A DNA stretch of 64,000 nt, taken from contig NZ_CP144914.1 of assembly GCF_008014775.2 (NCBI RefSeq), positions 310,001 to 374,000 on the forward strand, given 5' to 3'. The DNA is from Alkalicoccus halolimnae. GTDB taxonomy: Bacteria > Bacillota > Bacilli > Bacillales > Salisediminibacteriaceae. Shown in pieces: positions 33,570-42,594 of the stretch. The translations under genes were made by a program, and so were the position numbers. The notes under the pieces were generated by a model. That model made no database searches. It saw only the letters and a program-made list of their open reading frames with translations, and was not told the DNA's origin. Numbering within the stretch: position 1 is the first letter of the stretch; every line of letters starts with the position of its first letter.

Positions 33570-34310
33570 CTACCAGTCAAAGAAAAATTTCAGCATAAGC
33601 GTCAGGGCAGAATAGATAAATGCCGATAAAACAAAAGTGGGCAGATGAGCCGAATCTTCAGAAGGAAGCTCATTTTTAATGACATTGAACATAATAGCCC
33701 CGGATATGAAGGCAAAAACGATAGAAAGAACGATCGGGGAAGGCGGAGTCAGTGTCGCTACAAGCCAGCCTGTTAATATCCCGGAAGCAAGCATATACCT
33801 GCCATATTTGCGGTATTTTACGTTGTTTTCCCTAAACATGTCGTGGGCAACCGCCATAAAATGAAGACCGACGGCTGTGCCGTAAAAAACGAGCTGTTCC
33901 AGAGGCTGTTCGGATGCAAACATGATGTAGGAAATAAGCATGTTATACACAAAAAACAAAAGCGTCTGGGAAAAGAAAAAACGATCTTCTACTGAAGCAC
34001 CCCGTTTGTGCCGGTGCCTTTCAGCGAGTTTATTAACTGTATAAAACAGGACAATACCAATAAGCCCGAAAAAATAAAGTTCCGATTCCATGGCCAGTTC
34101 GAAGGCTGTGTCACCGAATTCGTCCTGCTCGTGATGCAGGGAAGGAAGGATGTAGACAAAAATATAGGAAACGGCAATACCGCCGGCTAATGACATCCAT
34201 TTGATTTTTCCGAGTGAGGAGCTCGAGATCACTTTATTTGCAAAAACCTGTATAATCAGGAAAAATAATACGACGATAAAGGAAGCCACAAATTTCACCT
34301 GCTTTTTCAA
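33570..34310 (-). CDS. Polytopic membrane protein, ZIP-like, unknown function
   Basis: A protein of about 246 residues with eight predicted membrane helices. Segments such as AGGIAVSYIFVYILPSLHH, GTAVGLHFMAVAHDMF (two histidines) and FISGAIMFNVIKNELPSE recall the layout of ZIP metal transporters, but the usual HNxxEG motif is missing, so metal transport is not established. The longest frame starts with TTG 34310 without a good ribosome site; a GTG four codons on is possible. Monocistronic. Confidence 0.55.
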   Translation of the reverse strand: MKKQVKFVASFIVVLFFLIIQVFANKVISSSSLGKIKWMSLAGGIAVSYIFVYILPSLHHEQDEFGDTAFELAMESELYFFGLIGIVLFYTVNKLAERHRHKRGASVEDRFFFSQTLLFFVYNMLISYIMFASEQPLEQLVFYGTAVGLHFMAVAHDMFRENNVKYRKYGRYMLASGILTGWLVATLTPPSPIVLSIVFAFISGAIMFNVIKNELPSEDSAHLPTFVLSAFIYSALTLMLKFFFDW

Positions 34311-34436
34311 AAAGAATACTTACTTCAATCAGCATAAACATATTGCCCGACGAATGATACCATAAAAACTTTTTTCAGGACGCAGGTTGTGAAAATCGAA
34401 CATACGATCCCTTTCCTTGGCAAAGGAGGGATTACA

Positions 34437-34769
34437 ATGGAAGAATTTTTACGCCGAGGTAATTTAATGTGGGAAGGCAGCCGGATGATGCTTCACGAAC
34501 ACCGGGAGGCACTGGAGAAATACCATGAAGAAAAATTAAAGCAGCCGCCGCCGGATCCATCTCCGGAAGACCTGTCAGAAATGGGAGCTGCTGCGATGGA
34601 CTCGCTTCAATATGAAATGGACGTGATTGTGACGTATTGGAAAGAGGGTTTTTACTATGAAGTGCCGGGCATTATCGACAGAGTGGATCAAGCACGCAGG
34701 GAGATAAAATTCGAAGGGGAGTGGATCCCTTTTCATCACCTGCGCTGGATAGAAAGAAAAGACGTATGA
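34437..34769 (+). CDS. YolD-like family protein
   Basis: A 110-residue protein. RRGNLMWEGSRMMLHEHREA at the N-terminus and GIIDRVDQARREIKFEGEWI near the end fit the YolD-like family (PF08863). ATG 34437 has AAAGGAGG upstream; the frame is open 16 codons further but without a site. YolD-like genes often accompany a UvrX/DinB-type Y-family polymerase gene; here none lies beside it. Function is unknown; a link to the DNA damage response is family-based inference. A terminator follows. Confidence 0.75.
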   Translation: MEEFLRRGNLMWEGSRMMLHEHREALEKYHEEKLKQPPPDPSPEDLSEMGAAAMDSLQYEMDVIVTYWKEGFYYEVPGIIDRVDQARREIKFEGEWIPFHHLRWIERKDV

Positions 34770-34790
34770 GGAAGTGCCTTTCCTGCAAAA

Positions 34791-34840
34791 GAAAAAGGCA
34801 GAAGCTCACCTGCTCCATCCAGGTGTCTTCTGTCTTTTTC
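34791..34840 (+). terminator. Terminator of the YolD-like gene
   Basis: GAAAAAGGCAGAAG with CACCTG pairs with CAGGTG and CTTCTGTCTTTTTC, with a T-rich tail. Confidence 0.88.
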
Positions 34841-34850
34841 TTTCGTTTAA

Positions 34851-34974
34851 GCTCTGTTATAGTTCAATGTTGATAAATGTAGGAAAATCCGCTGAGGCCG
34901 GCCCGCCCGGAAAGCGTCCCCATGGAAACGAAGGCGCACGCTTATCGCTTAACTGCTTTATTTTCAATGCAGCC
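34851..34974 (+). repeat. Modular repeat, short internally deleted copy
   Basis: The start GCTCTGTTATAGTTCAATG with GTTGATAAATGTAGGAAAA is joined directly to CTGAGGCCGGCCCGCCCGG and CCCCATGGAAACGAAGGCGC, and it ends TTTATTTTCAATGCAGCC. Modules B and most of C are missing. Confidence 0.8.
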
Positions 34975-35081
34975 TAAAGGTTAAGTGTTTTTTAAAGGCA
35001 GCTTATGAAATGTTAGATCTGAAGAAAAGGGGGAATTATACAAAAAGAAGAAAATGAAAGATGCGAAAAGGAGGAATTATC

Positions 35082-37661
35082 ATGATTGTGTGGCTCCACG
35101 AAGAAAGGAAAGGACATCTGGAGACAGTAGGAGGGAAGGGGCTCCATCTTGTTGACATGATTAAGGCCGGTCTTCCGGTTCCGCCAGGGTTTGTTGTAAC
35201 AACGAAAACGTACCAGCAGTTTCTTGAGATCTCCGGGATAAAAGAGATCATACGCCTTGAAGTGGAAGCACTGCACAGCGGACATTCCTCCATCGAAAAA
35301 GCCTCCGGTACGATTCAGAGAGCTTTCTTATCAGCGGCAGTTCCGGAAGAAATAAGCAGGGAAATAAAGAAAGCGTACCGGGAACTTGGCATGCCGCCCG
35401 TTGCAGCACGTTCTTCTGCAACAGCGGAAGATCTGCCGGAAATGTCGTTTGCAGGGCAGCACGATACCTATTTAAATCTTGAAAGAGAGGAAGATGTGCT
35501 CACATCTGTACAGAAATGCTGGGCATCTTTATGGAATGAAAGAGCCCTGTCGTACAGGATGGAGCGCGGCGTGATACAGAAACCTGAAAGACTTTCACTT
35601 GCTGTAGTTGTCCAGAAGATGGCTCAGGCCGAAAAAGCAGGGGTGCTGTTTACTGCTAACATTCTGAATAACCGGCGCGATCAGATACTTATCAATTCCT
35701 CCTGGGGTTCCGGTGAAAGCGTCGTAGCAGGAGCGGTGAACCCGGACCAGTTTATAATCGATAAAAAGACAGGGCATGTGGAAATGCGGATCGCCCAAAA
35801 AAAGTGGCAGATCAGTCACACGGATGGTGAAAATGTGAAGGAAGCAGTAACGGAAGCCAGACAGAAAGAGGCGAGCCTCACGAAGGACGAGCTGCGAGCT
35901 TTGTATGAACTGGCAGGACGTGTGGATGACATTTACCGGGAGCCGATGGATACGGAGTGGATAGTCGGAGAAGAAGGGCTTTTCATCGTTCAGGCGCGGC
36001 CGGTCACAAAGCTGTTTCCGCCCGCTTCCCCGTGGGATGATCCGGAAAAGTACGGTCTGCGCATCTACTTGTCGTTTCACCGGGTAGCACAGGGAATTAC
36101 CATGCCGTTTACGCCAATGGGGCTGGAAGTGCAGAAACTGGAGATGTGGGGAGCTTTAAAAGCGGTGGGAATTGATGGAGGAACGAATCTGCGCCATTAC
36201 AAAACAGCGGCCGGCAGAATATACTGGGATATTACTGCAGTATTGAAAAACCCGGGACGCTGGAGAAGACTGGCAGACGGTCTGGCGGAAAAAGATCCGC
36301 ACGCTGGTCAGATTCTGGAGGAACTGCTTTACGCAAAGCAGGAAGAAGTAGAGAAAAGCAGAGCGAAACTGTTTCTTCCGCCTGTTTTTTTCCTGAAAAC
36401 GAAGCAGCTTTTCGGGCTCTTCCGTGCTTCTGGAAGAAGGCCTGTAAGATCGGAAGCCCACTGTCTGGCGATTGCCAGAGAACATCTGCTGCTGCGGGAA
36501 CTGAAGCGGGCACAGGCAGGAACAACTGCTCAAAAATGGCAGTGGATAGAAGAAACGATGGAAAGAGCAATGGAAGTTATTATTCAGCAGACGATGTTTT
36601 TCCTTCCGGGTCTTCAGGCAGAAAAAAGGCTGCGTAAAAAATGCGCCTCCTGGTTCGGGAGTGAAGAAGAAATTGCTCCGCTTCTGTACAACCTTCCAAA
36701 CAGCGTGACCTCAAAAATGGGTATGGAACTTCTTGGAGCGGCAAGGACTTATAGCAGGGAAGGGACGTCCCCTCGTGAGGAAGATACCCTCATCCAGAGG
36801 TTTTTAGAAAGATACGGCCACCGGTCGAACGTGGAACTCGACGTCGGTACACCAACGTGGAAGGAAGATCCGCAGTACATTGTGCAGATGATTGAAAATT
36901 ACATGAAGATTGGCGATGACCAGCTTCAGGAAAAAATGCAGGGCGCGGAGCGTGCACAAAAAGCAGCTGAACAGCTGATAGAAAAAATTGCTGCTCAGGA
37001 GGGCCGCAGAGAAGCAAAGAAAGCGGCAGCTGACATCCGGCTGCTCAGGCGCCTTCTCGGGCTGAGGGAACGTCCAAAGTACGACTTTGTCCGTTCTCTG
37101 GCGATGATCAGGGAGGTACTATCGGAAATTGGAGAAGAACTCGTCCATGAAGGACGGCTCACCAGCAAGGAAAACGTCTTTTACTTAACAAAGGAGGATC
37201 TTTTCAGTCACAGACACTATCTTGACCTGGCAGCCGCAGAGCGGAAAATCCTTATGGAAAAACAGAAAGAGTGGAAAACGATTCCGAGGTTTATGACGAA
37301 CACAGGGGAATGCTTTTTCGAACCTGAACGCCCCGGCGAAAACGAAGGACTGCGCGGGGTGCCTGTTTCCGGAGGAACCTATACGGGAGTGATCAAGGTT
37401 ATCGATGACCCGCGGGAAGCGGATTTACAACCGGGGGAAATCCTCGTCACCCACAGCACTGACCCGAGCTGGACGCCTCTTTTCCTCACCGCCGGAGCGC
37501 TCATTTTAGAAACCGGCGGACCGGGTTCCCACGGCGGTATCGTGGCCAGGGAGTACGGCCTTCCGGCAGTGGCAGGAATCGAAAATGTCAGCGGAAAATT
37601 CAGGACCGGAGAACGAGTATACGTTGATGGCTATACCGGAAAAATAAAAAGAGTAGAGTAA
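35082..37661 (+). CDS. rph: Rifampin phosphotransferase-like, PEP-synthase-family enzyme
   Basis: An 859-residue protein with the three-part layout of rifampin phosphotransferases. Residues 1-320: ATP-grasp domain of PEP synthase type (GGKGLHLVDMIKAGLPVPPG; AARSSATAEDLPEMSFAGQH; DTEWIVGEEGLFIVQARPV). Residues about 330-750: substrate-binding region. C-terminus: swivelling phosphohistidine domain with the catalytic H817 in TGGPGSHGGIVAREYGLPAV. Rph splits ATP to transfer the beta-phosphate to rifamycin; length fits. ATG 35082 follows AAAGGAGG. It is monocistronic with a terminator. The 19-bp rifamycin-associated element of actinobacteria is not seen. A general PEP-utilising enzyme of unknown substrate is the alternative. 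Confidence 0.82.
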   Translation: MIVWLHEERKGHLETVGGKGLHLVDMIKAGLPVPPGFVVTTKTYQQFLEISGIKEIIRLEVEALHSGHSSIEKASGTIQRAFLSAAVPEEISREIKKAYRELGMPPVAARSSATAEDLPEMSFAGQHDTYLNLEREEDVLTSVQKCWASLWNERALSYRMERGVIQKPERLSLAVVVQKMAQAEKAGVLFTANILNNRRDQILINSSWGSGESVVAGAVNPDQFIIDKKTGHVEMRIAQKKWQISHTDGENVKEAVTEARQKEASLTKDELRALYELAGRVDDIYREPMDTEWIVGEEGLFIVQARPVTKLFPPASPWDDPEKYGLRIYLSFHRVAQGITMPFTPMGLEVQKLEMWGALKAVGIDGGTNLRHYKTAAGRIYWDITAVLKNPGRWRRLADGLAEKDPHAGQILEELLYAKQEEVEKSRAKLFLPPVFFLKTKQLFGLFRASGRRPVRSEAHCLAIAREHLLLRELKRAQAGTTAQKWQWIEETMERAMEVIIQQTMFFLPGLQAEKRLRKKCASWFGSEEEIAPLLYNLPNSVTSKMGMELLGAARTYSREGTSPREEDTLIQRFLERYGHRSNVELDVGTPTWKEDPQYIVQMIENYMKIGDDQLQEKMQGAERAQKAAEQLIEKIAAQEGRREAKKAAADIRLLRRLLGLRERPKYDFVRSLAMIREVLSEIGEELVHEGRLTSKENVFYLTKEDLFSHRHYLDLAAAERKILMEKQKEWKTIPRFMTNTGECFFEPERPGENEGLRGVPVSGGTYTGVIKVIDDPREADLQPGEILVTHSTDPSWTPLFLTAGALILETGGPGSHGGIVAREYGLPAVAGIENVSGKFRTGERVYVDGYTGKIKRVE

Positions 37662-37676
37662 AATATACTGAGGAAG

Positions 37677-37715
37677 CGGCTTCCGTCTGAAACTAACAGG
37701 CAGAAGCCGTTTTTT
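37677..37715 (+). terminator. Terminator of the rph-like gene
   Basis: CGGCTTC pairs with GAAGCCG, with CGTCTG/CAGGCA continuing the stem, then TTTTTT. Confidence 0.85.
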
Positions 37716-37962
37716 AAATGCCTGCATAGTTTCCCGTTGATTGGCTTATTTCAGACCCGCCGGCTTTTTTAATTGAACATTCTGAAAAAAGCTTGTCATA
37801 TTTTCTTTCGGACAACCTTTTTTCAAAAGTTCCCTGTGACATAATCGAACGTAATGAGAAATTCACAAGCCGTTTCTCTAAGGCAAAGTGTGTTTTTTGA
37901 AAGATAAAGCAGTTCAATCTGCAGAAGAAGCGTCAATTTCATGAATATGCTGGAGGGACGAT

Positions 37963-40275
37963 ATGAATAAGAAAAAGCTCGTACTGATAGGGAATGGAAT
38001 GGCGGGGATGAACACAGTGGAGAAAGTAGTGGAGGCAGATCCTGATGCCTTTGAAATTACGGTGTTTGGGAAAGAAAACCATCCCAACTATAACCGTATC
38101 ATGCTTTCTTCCATTTTACAGGGGAATACGAAATTTGAGGACATTTCGATTCACTCCCACTCCTGGTATGACGATAACAATGTCAGGCTGCATACGGGAG
38201 AAGAAGTAGTGACGATAGATAAAGAAAACAAAAAAGTCGTAACAGATAAAGGGAGAGAGGTATTCTACGATAAGCTGATTATTGCCACCGGCTCCAACCC
38301 TTTTATACTTCCTGTACCCGGTACGGAAAAAGAGGAAGTGCTTCCTTTTCGAACGCTGGAACACTGCCGCTACATGATCGAGTCTGCCGGCCGCTTTAAA
38401 AAAGCGGTGGTTATAGGAGGGGGCCTGCTCGGACTGGAAGCAGCAAGAGGGCTGCTAAACCTTGGCCTGGAAGTGGACGTTGTTCATCTTGGAAAACATC
38501 TGATGGACCGGCAGCTGGACGAAACAGGAGCCCGTCTTCTGCAGAAAGACCTGGAAGAACAGGGGATGAATTTTCTGCTGGAAAAAAAGACGTCCAAAAT
38601 CACTGGAAATGACAAAGTGGAACACGTTCATTTTTCCGATGGGACGCGGGTGGAAACCGACATGGTGGTGATGTCGGTCGGCGTCTCCCCAAACATCGGG
38701 GTGGCGGAAGAAAACGGCATCGAAACAAGCCGCGGTATTCTCGTTAACGATAAAATGGAAACGAAAGTGAAGGATATCTTTGCAGTAGGTGAATGCGCCG
38801 AACATGAAGGAATAACTTACGGTCTCGTCAGTCCATTATATGAACAGGCGGATGTGCTTGCAGAACAACTTACGGGGAACGGCGGAAGTGTGTACAACGG
38901 TTCGCTTCTCTACACCCAGCTGAAGATTTCCGGTATTGACGTTTTTTTAGCGGGAAATCTGCAGGAATCAGAAAAGACAGATACCGTACAGCTTTACGAT
39001 GCGATAAACAGAGTCTACAAAAAATTGATTATTGCTGACGATGTTATTCAAGGGGCGGTACTGTACGGGGACGTTAAACAGCAGACGAAAGTCCTTTCTT
39101 TCATTTCCAATCAAAAGATCATTTCTGAAAAAGAGATGCAGGGAATCGTTTTCGCGGGAGAGGAAGAAAATATCGTCCAGTCGCTTTCCCCTCATGCCCA
39201 CATCTGCCAATGCAACAGCGTTTCAAAAGAAGAAATCATTTGCTCTGTTAACGAAAACAACCTGAAAACGACAGAAGAAATCAAAGAACAGACGAAAGCC
39301 TCCAGCTCCTGCGGCGGCTGTAAACCGATGGTGGCGGAGCTGCTTGCCTATATAAACAGTGATGATTTCAATGAATACACAAAAAAACAGAGCCTCTGTG
39401 CCTGTACGAATAAAACAGAGGAAGAAATCGTAGAAGATATTCAGCTCAGGCAGTTGAAAACTTCGCGGGAAGTCAGGGAAGAACCGGGCTGGACCAACAG
39501 GGAAGGGTGCGAAATATGTCTGCCTGCTCTGCGGTATTATACAAATATCATTTTTATGGAAGAGCAGGCGGAGAATTTTCTTTCTGCAGCGGTGATAGAG
39601 GAAGAAGAGGGGACGTGTGCCCTTACGCTGCAGACAGAAGGCGGGGAAGTGACCCCGGACCTGTTAAACAAAGCTTCCGCGGCTGCAGAAAAATTCGGGA
39701 TCCCTTCCATGCAGCTGACCCCCGGCCAGCGGCTTCGTTTCTCGGGAGTTAAAAAAGAAATGGCTGCGGACCTGGTCCGGGAATTTAATATGGATTTTCT
39801 GCCGGCGGATTATTATACTCTGGAGCCGGTGCAGACCCTTCCATCCCGGGGGAGCGTCAAAGATAACCGTTCAGCCGTGCTGCAGGTGGCGGCATCTTTG
39901 GAAAAACAGCTTTTATACGTGCCGACTCCGTGGTTTGTAAAGCTGCGGATCGGCGCTTCTGCGGAGGAGATCTCTGAAGTGAAAAGAAGTGCGGTCGGCT
40001 TGATGCAGGTAGAGAAAGGCTGGGAAATGTATATTGATGGAGAGCTGCTGTGCACGGCTCAAACGGAAGAAACAGTTATTCGACAGTTTCGTGTTCTCTT
40101 TCAATACTACCGGGAAAGTGCCAAGTTTCGTGAGGAGATCACAGCGTGGGCAACCAGAGTAAGCTTTATTCATATTCGGGAAGTCCTTTTTGATATAGAA
40201 GTCTCAGATATTCTGTCGGAGCGTTTAACTAAAGAAGCAGGGCAGCGGGATAAATGGACGGCTGCTGTCGTTTAG
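37963..40275 (+). CDS. nasB: Assimilatory nitrate reductase electron-transfer subunit NasB
   Basis: A 770-residue protein, the same length as Bacillus NasB. Residues 1-400 are an FAD/NAD(P)H reductase (VLIGNGMAGMNTVEKV; LIIATGSNPF; AVVIGGGLLGLEAARGLLNL; VKDIFAVGECAEH). Two BFD-like [2Fe-2S] modules follow: HICQCNSVS with SSCGGCKP, and LCACTNKT with GCEICLPAL. The C-terminal part still resembles NasD (GQRLRFSGVKKE, GWEMYIDGELLCTAQTEE, RVLFQYYRESAKF) but has lost the siroheme and [4Fe-4S] cysteines. It passes electrons from NAD(P)H to NasC. GGAGGGACG precedes ATG. It is followed by nasC 72 bases on. Confidence 0.92.
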   Translation: MNKKKLVLIGNGMAGMNTVEKVVEADPDAFEITVFGKENHPNYNRIMLSSILQGNTKFEDISIHSHSWYDDNNVRLHTGEEVVTIDKENKKVVTDKGREVFYDKLIIATGSNPFILPVPGTEKEEVLPFRTLEHCRYMIESAGRFKKAVVIGGGLLGLEAARGLLNLGLEVDVVHLGKHLMDRQLDETGARLLQKDLEEQGMNFLLEKKTSKITGNDKVEHVHFSDGTRVETDMVVMSVGVSPNIGVAEENGIETSRGILVNDKMETKVKDIFAVGECAEHEGITYGLVSPLYEQADVLAEQLTGNGGSVYNGSLLYTQLKISGIDVFLAGNLQESEKTDTVQLYDAINRVYKKLIIADDVIQGAVLYGDVKQQTKVLSFISNQKIISEKEMQGIVFAGEEENIVQSLSPHAHICQCNSVSKEEIICSVNENNLKTTEEIKEQTKASSSCGGCKPMVAELLAYINSDDFNEYTKKQSLCACTNKTEEEIVEDIQLRQLKTSREVREEPGWTNREGCEICLPALRYYTNIIFMEEQAENFLSAAVIEEEEGTCALTLQTEGGEVTPDLLNKASAAAEKFGIPSMQLTPGQRLRFSGVKKEMAADLVREFNMDFLPADYYTLEPVQTLPSRGSVKDNRSAVLQVAASLEKQLLYVPTPWFVKLRIGASAEEISEVKRSAVGLMQVEKGWEMYIDGELLCTAQTEETVIRQFRVLFQYYRESAKFREEITAWATRVSFIHIREVLFDIEVSDILSERLTKEAGQRDKWTAAVV

Positions 40276-40347
40276 AAAAAACAAATGGCTGTATAAGAAT
40301 GTCCGGCTGTAAAAGAGCCAACTAAAAAGCTGAAAAAGGAGCTTCTG

Positions 40348-42504
40348 ATGAAACATTCAATGCTTAATTATTACCGGGAGAAACAGCAGCAGGCAGAGTC
40401 AGAAAAAGTATACAATACCCAGTGTCCCTTCTGCAGCATGCAGTGTAAAAAACAGGTGATTGAACAGACATTTGTAAAAAGAAAGAGCTACAAAACGCAG
40501 GGAATAGATAATCCGACGACGCAGGGAAGACTGTGCGTCAAAGGATTGAATGCTTACCAGCACGCCGTTCATAAAGACCGGCTGATGGAGCCGCTGATCA
40601 AAAAGAACGGCGAATTTGTACCAGCCGGCTGGGATGAAGCGCTGGAGCTTATCAGGGAAAAATTTTCGGCTGTTCAAAAAGAGGCCGGTAAAGACGCACT
40701 CAGCGTTTACGGCAGCGCTTCTATTACAAATGAAGAATCGTATTTACTTGGAAAGTTTGCACGGGCAGGACTGGAGACGAAGCATATTGATTATAACGGA
40801 CGCTTCTGCATGGCTTCTGCGGCTACGGCAGGAAAAGCTGTCCTTGGCATGGACCGTGGTCTGACAAACTCACTCGAGGAAATTCCAAAGACGAAGTGTC
40901 TTCTGCTTGCCGGTACGAATATAGCCGAGTGTCAGCCGACTATTATGCCTTACTTTGAAGAGGCAAAGAAGAACGGGGCTTATATCATCGTAATTGACCC
41001 CCGGGAAACCGAAACAGCAGCGATGGCGGACCTTCATCTAAAGGTGAAGCCCGGAAAAGACGCAGCGCTTGCCAACGCCCTGATCAAAGTATTGTTTAAC
41101 GAAAACCTTATAGACGAAACGTTTGTGAAAGAAAGAACAAAGGGTTTCTCCGAAGTGAAAGAGCACATGGATAATCTGAATTTGGAGGAAACAGCAGCTT
41201 CTGCCGGAGTGCCTCTGAAAGATGTGGAGAAAGCTGCGAAAACTTTTGCTAAATCGTCTTCGGGTATGGTTTTTACAGCCCGCGGGATCGAGCAGCAGAC
41301 CGATGGCCATATGACGGTCCGCAACTTTTTAAACCTCGTGCTTTTAACAGGAAAAATAGGCAGGGAAGGTTCCGGCTACGGAGCAATTACCGGTCAGGGG
41401 AACGGTCAGGGGGGGAGAGAGCACGGCCAGAAGTGCGATCAGCTTCCGGGCTACCGCTCGATTGAAGACCCTGAATCCCGGCGCTTTATAGCAGACCTAT
41501 GGGGAATGGAAGAAGAACAACTGCCCGGCAAAGGCGTTTCTGCCTATGAAATGATGGAAAAAATGCAGGAAGGTGAAATAAAAGGGATGCTGCTCGTCTG
41601 TTCCAATCCTGTGGTCTCCAATCCAAATGCCGCTTTTGTAAAAAAAGCGATACAAAACCTCGATTTCTTTGTAGCAGTTGATCTGTTCATATCGGAAACG
41701 GCGGAGATGGCCGACGTTATTCTCCCTTCCACCTCCTACTTGGAAGACGAAGGAACGATGACGAACGTCGAAGGACGGGTCACACTCAGAGAAGCGAACA
41801 AAAAGCCGCCCGGTCAAACGCGGCACGACTGGAAAATTATCTGCGATATTGCTGAAGTGATGGGGAAAGGGGAGTTTTTCCGTTTTCAATCGGCGGAAGA
41901 TATTTTTAATGAACTGAGGGAAGCAAGCCGAGGAGGATCGGCTGATTATTACGGAATTACCTATGAGCGTATTCGGGAGGAACAGGGAATCCTTTGGCCG
42001 TGTCCGGATATAAGCCATAAGGGAACGAAGCGGCTCTTTGAGCATGGTTTTGCCTTCGAGGATAAAAAAGCCTTATTAACTGCAGTCACAAACGAAGCGG
42101 CGTCCGGAAAAGAGCAGCCGAGTGTAAACTATCCTCTGTATTTAACTACGGGACGTGTCATGTCGCATTATTTAACGGGGGTGCAGACGAGAAAGAGCAG
42201 CAATCTGGCTGCACGCTTTTTCGAATCTTTTATGGAAATCCATCCGGAAACAGCAGAAAAGTATGCTATTCCGGAAAGTGAGCTTGTGGAGGTTCACTCT
42301 GCGAGAGGTTCAATTGTTGTCAGAAGCAAATGGACGAGAAAAATAAGAAAAGATACTATATTTGTCCCGTTTCACTGGGCAGAAGAACAAAATGTGAATA
42401 TGCTTATTCCAAAAGATTTAGACCCGGTCTGCGGCATGCCGGGTTACAAATCCTCTGCCGTACGTGTACAGAAATATGAGCCGGCTACAAGGAAGGTGGA
42501 ATAA
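40348..42504 (+). CDS. nasC: Assimilatory nitrate reductase catalytic subunit NasC
   Basis: A 718-residue cytoplasmic molybdoenzyme. The N-terminal [4Fe-4S] site is C26, C29 and C33 (QCPFCSMQCKKQ) plus C63 (TQGRLCVKG). The molybdopterin domains show GWDEALELIREKF, YNGRFCMASAATAGKA and FTARGIEQQTDGH; the C-terminal binding domain shows YPLYLTTGRVMSHYLTGVQT. It reduces nitrate to nitrite with electrons from NasB. AAAAAGGAG precedes ATG. It shares the operon with nasB and ends in a bidirectional terminator that it shares with the convergent transporter gene. Confidence 0.94.
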   Translation: MKHSMLNYYREKQQQAESEKVYNTQCPFCSMQCKKQVIEQTFVKRKSYKTQGIDNPTTQGRLCVKGLNAYQHAVHKDRLMEPLIKKNGEFVPAGWDEALELIREKFSAVQKEAGKDALSVYGSASITNEESYLLGKFARAGLETKHIDYNGRFCMASAATAGKAVLGMDRGLTNSLEEIPKTKCLLLAGTNIAECQPTIMPYFEEAKKNGAYIIVIDPRETETAAMADLHLKVKPGKDAALANALIKVLFNENLIDETFVKERTKGFSEVKEHMDNLNLEETAASAGVPLKDVEKAAKTFAKSSSGMVFTARGIEQQTDGHMTVRNFLNLVLLTGKIGREGSGYGAITGQGNGQGGREHGQKCDQLPGYRSIEDPESRRFIADLWGMEEEQLPGKGVSAYEMMEKMQEGEIKGMLLVCSNPVVSNPNAAFVKKAIQNLDFFVAVDLFISETAEMADVILPSTSYLEDEGTMTNVEGRVTLREANKKPPGQTRHDWKIICDIAEVMGKGEFFRFQSAEDIFNELREASRGGSADYYGITYERIREEQGILWPCPDISHKGTKRLFEHGFAFEDKKALLTAVTNEAASGKEQPSVNYPLYLTTGRVMSHYLTGVQTRKSSNLAARFFESFMEIHPETAEKYAIPESELVEVHSARGSIVVRSKWTRKIRKDTIFVPFHWAEEQNVNMLIPKDLDPVCGMPGYKSSAVRVQKYEPATRKVE

Positions 42505-42546
42505 AAAAATACCTTCATGACAATTTGTCATGAAGGTATTTTTTTC
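42504..42546. terminator. Bidirectional terminator between nasC and narK-type gene
   Basis: AAATACCTTCATGACA pairs with TGTCATGAAGGTATTT, flanked by A and T runs on both sides. Confidence 0.92.
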
Positions 42547-42594
42547 GTGCGCAGAGAATGCCGGATAGTTTAGAGACATCTTCTAATCTTATTA

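Noticed and set aside
37662..37962. A TnrA box upstream of nasB (TGTGACATAATCGAACG)
   Set aside because: The right half does not match TNACA.
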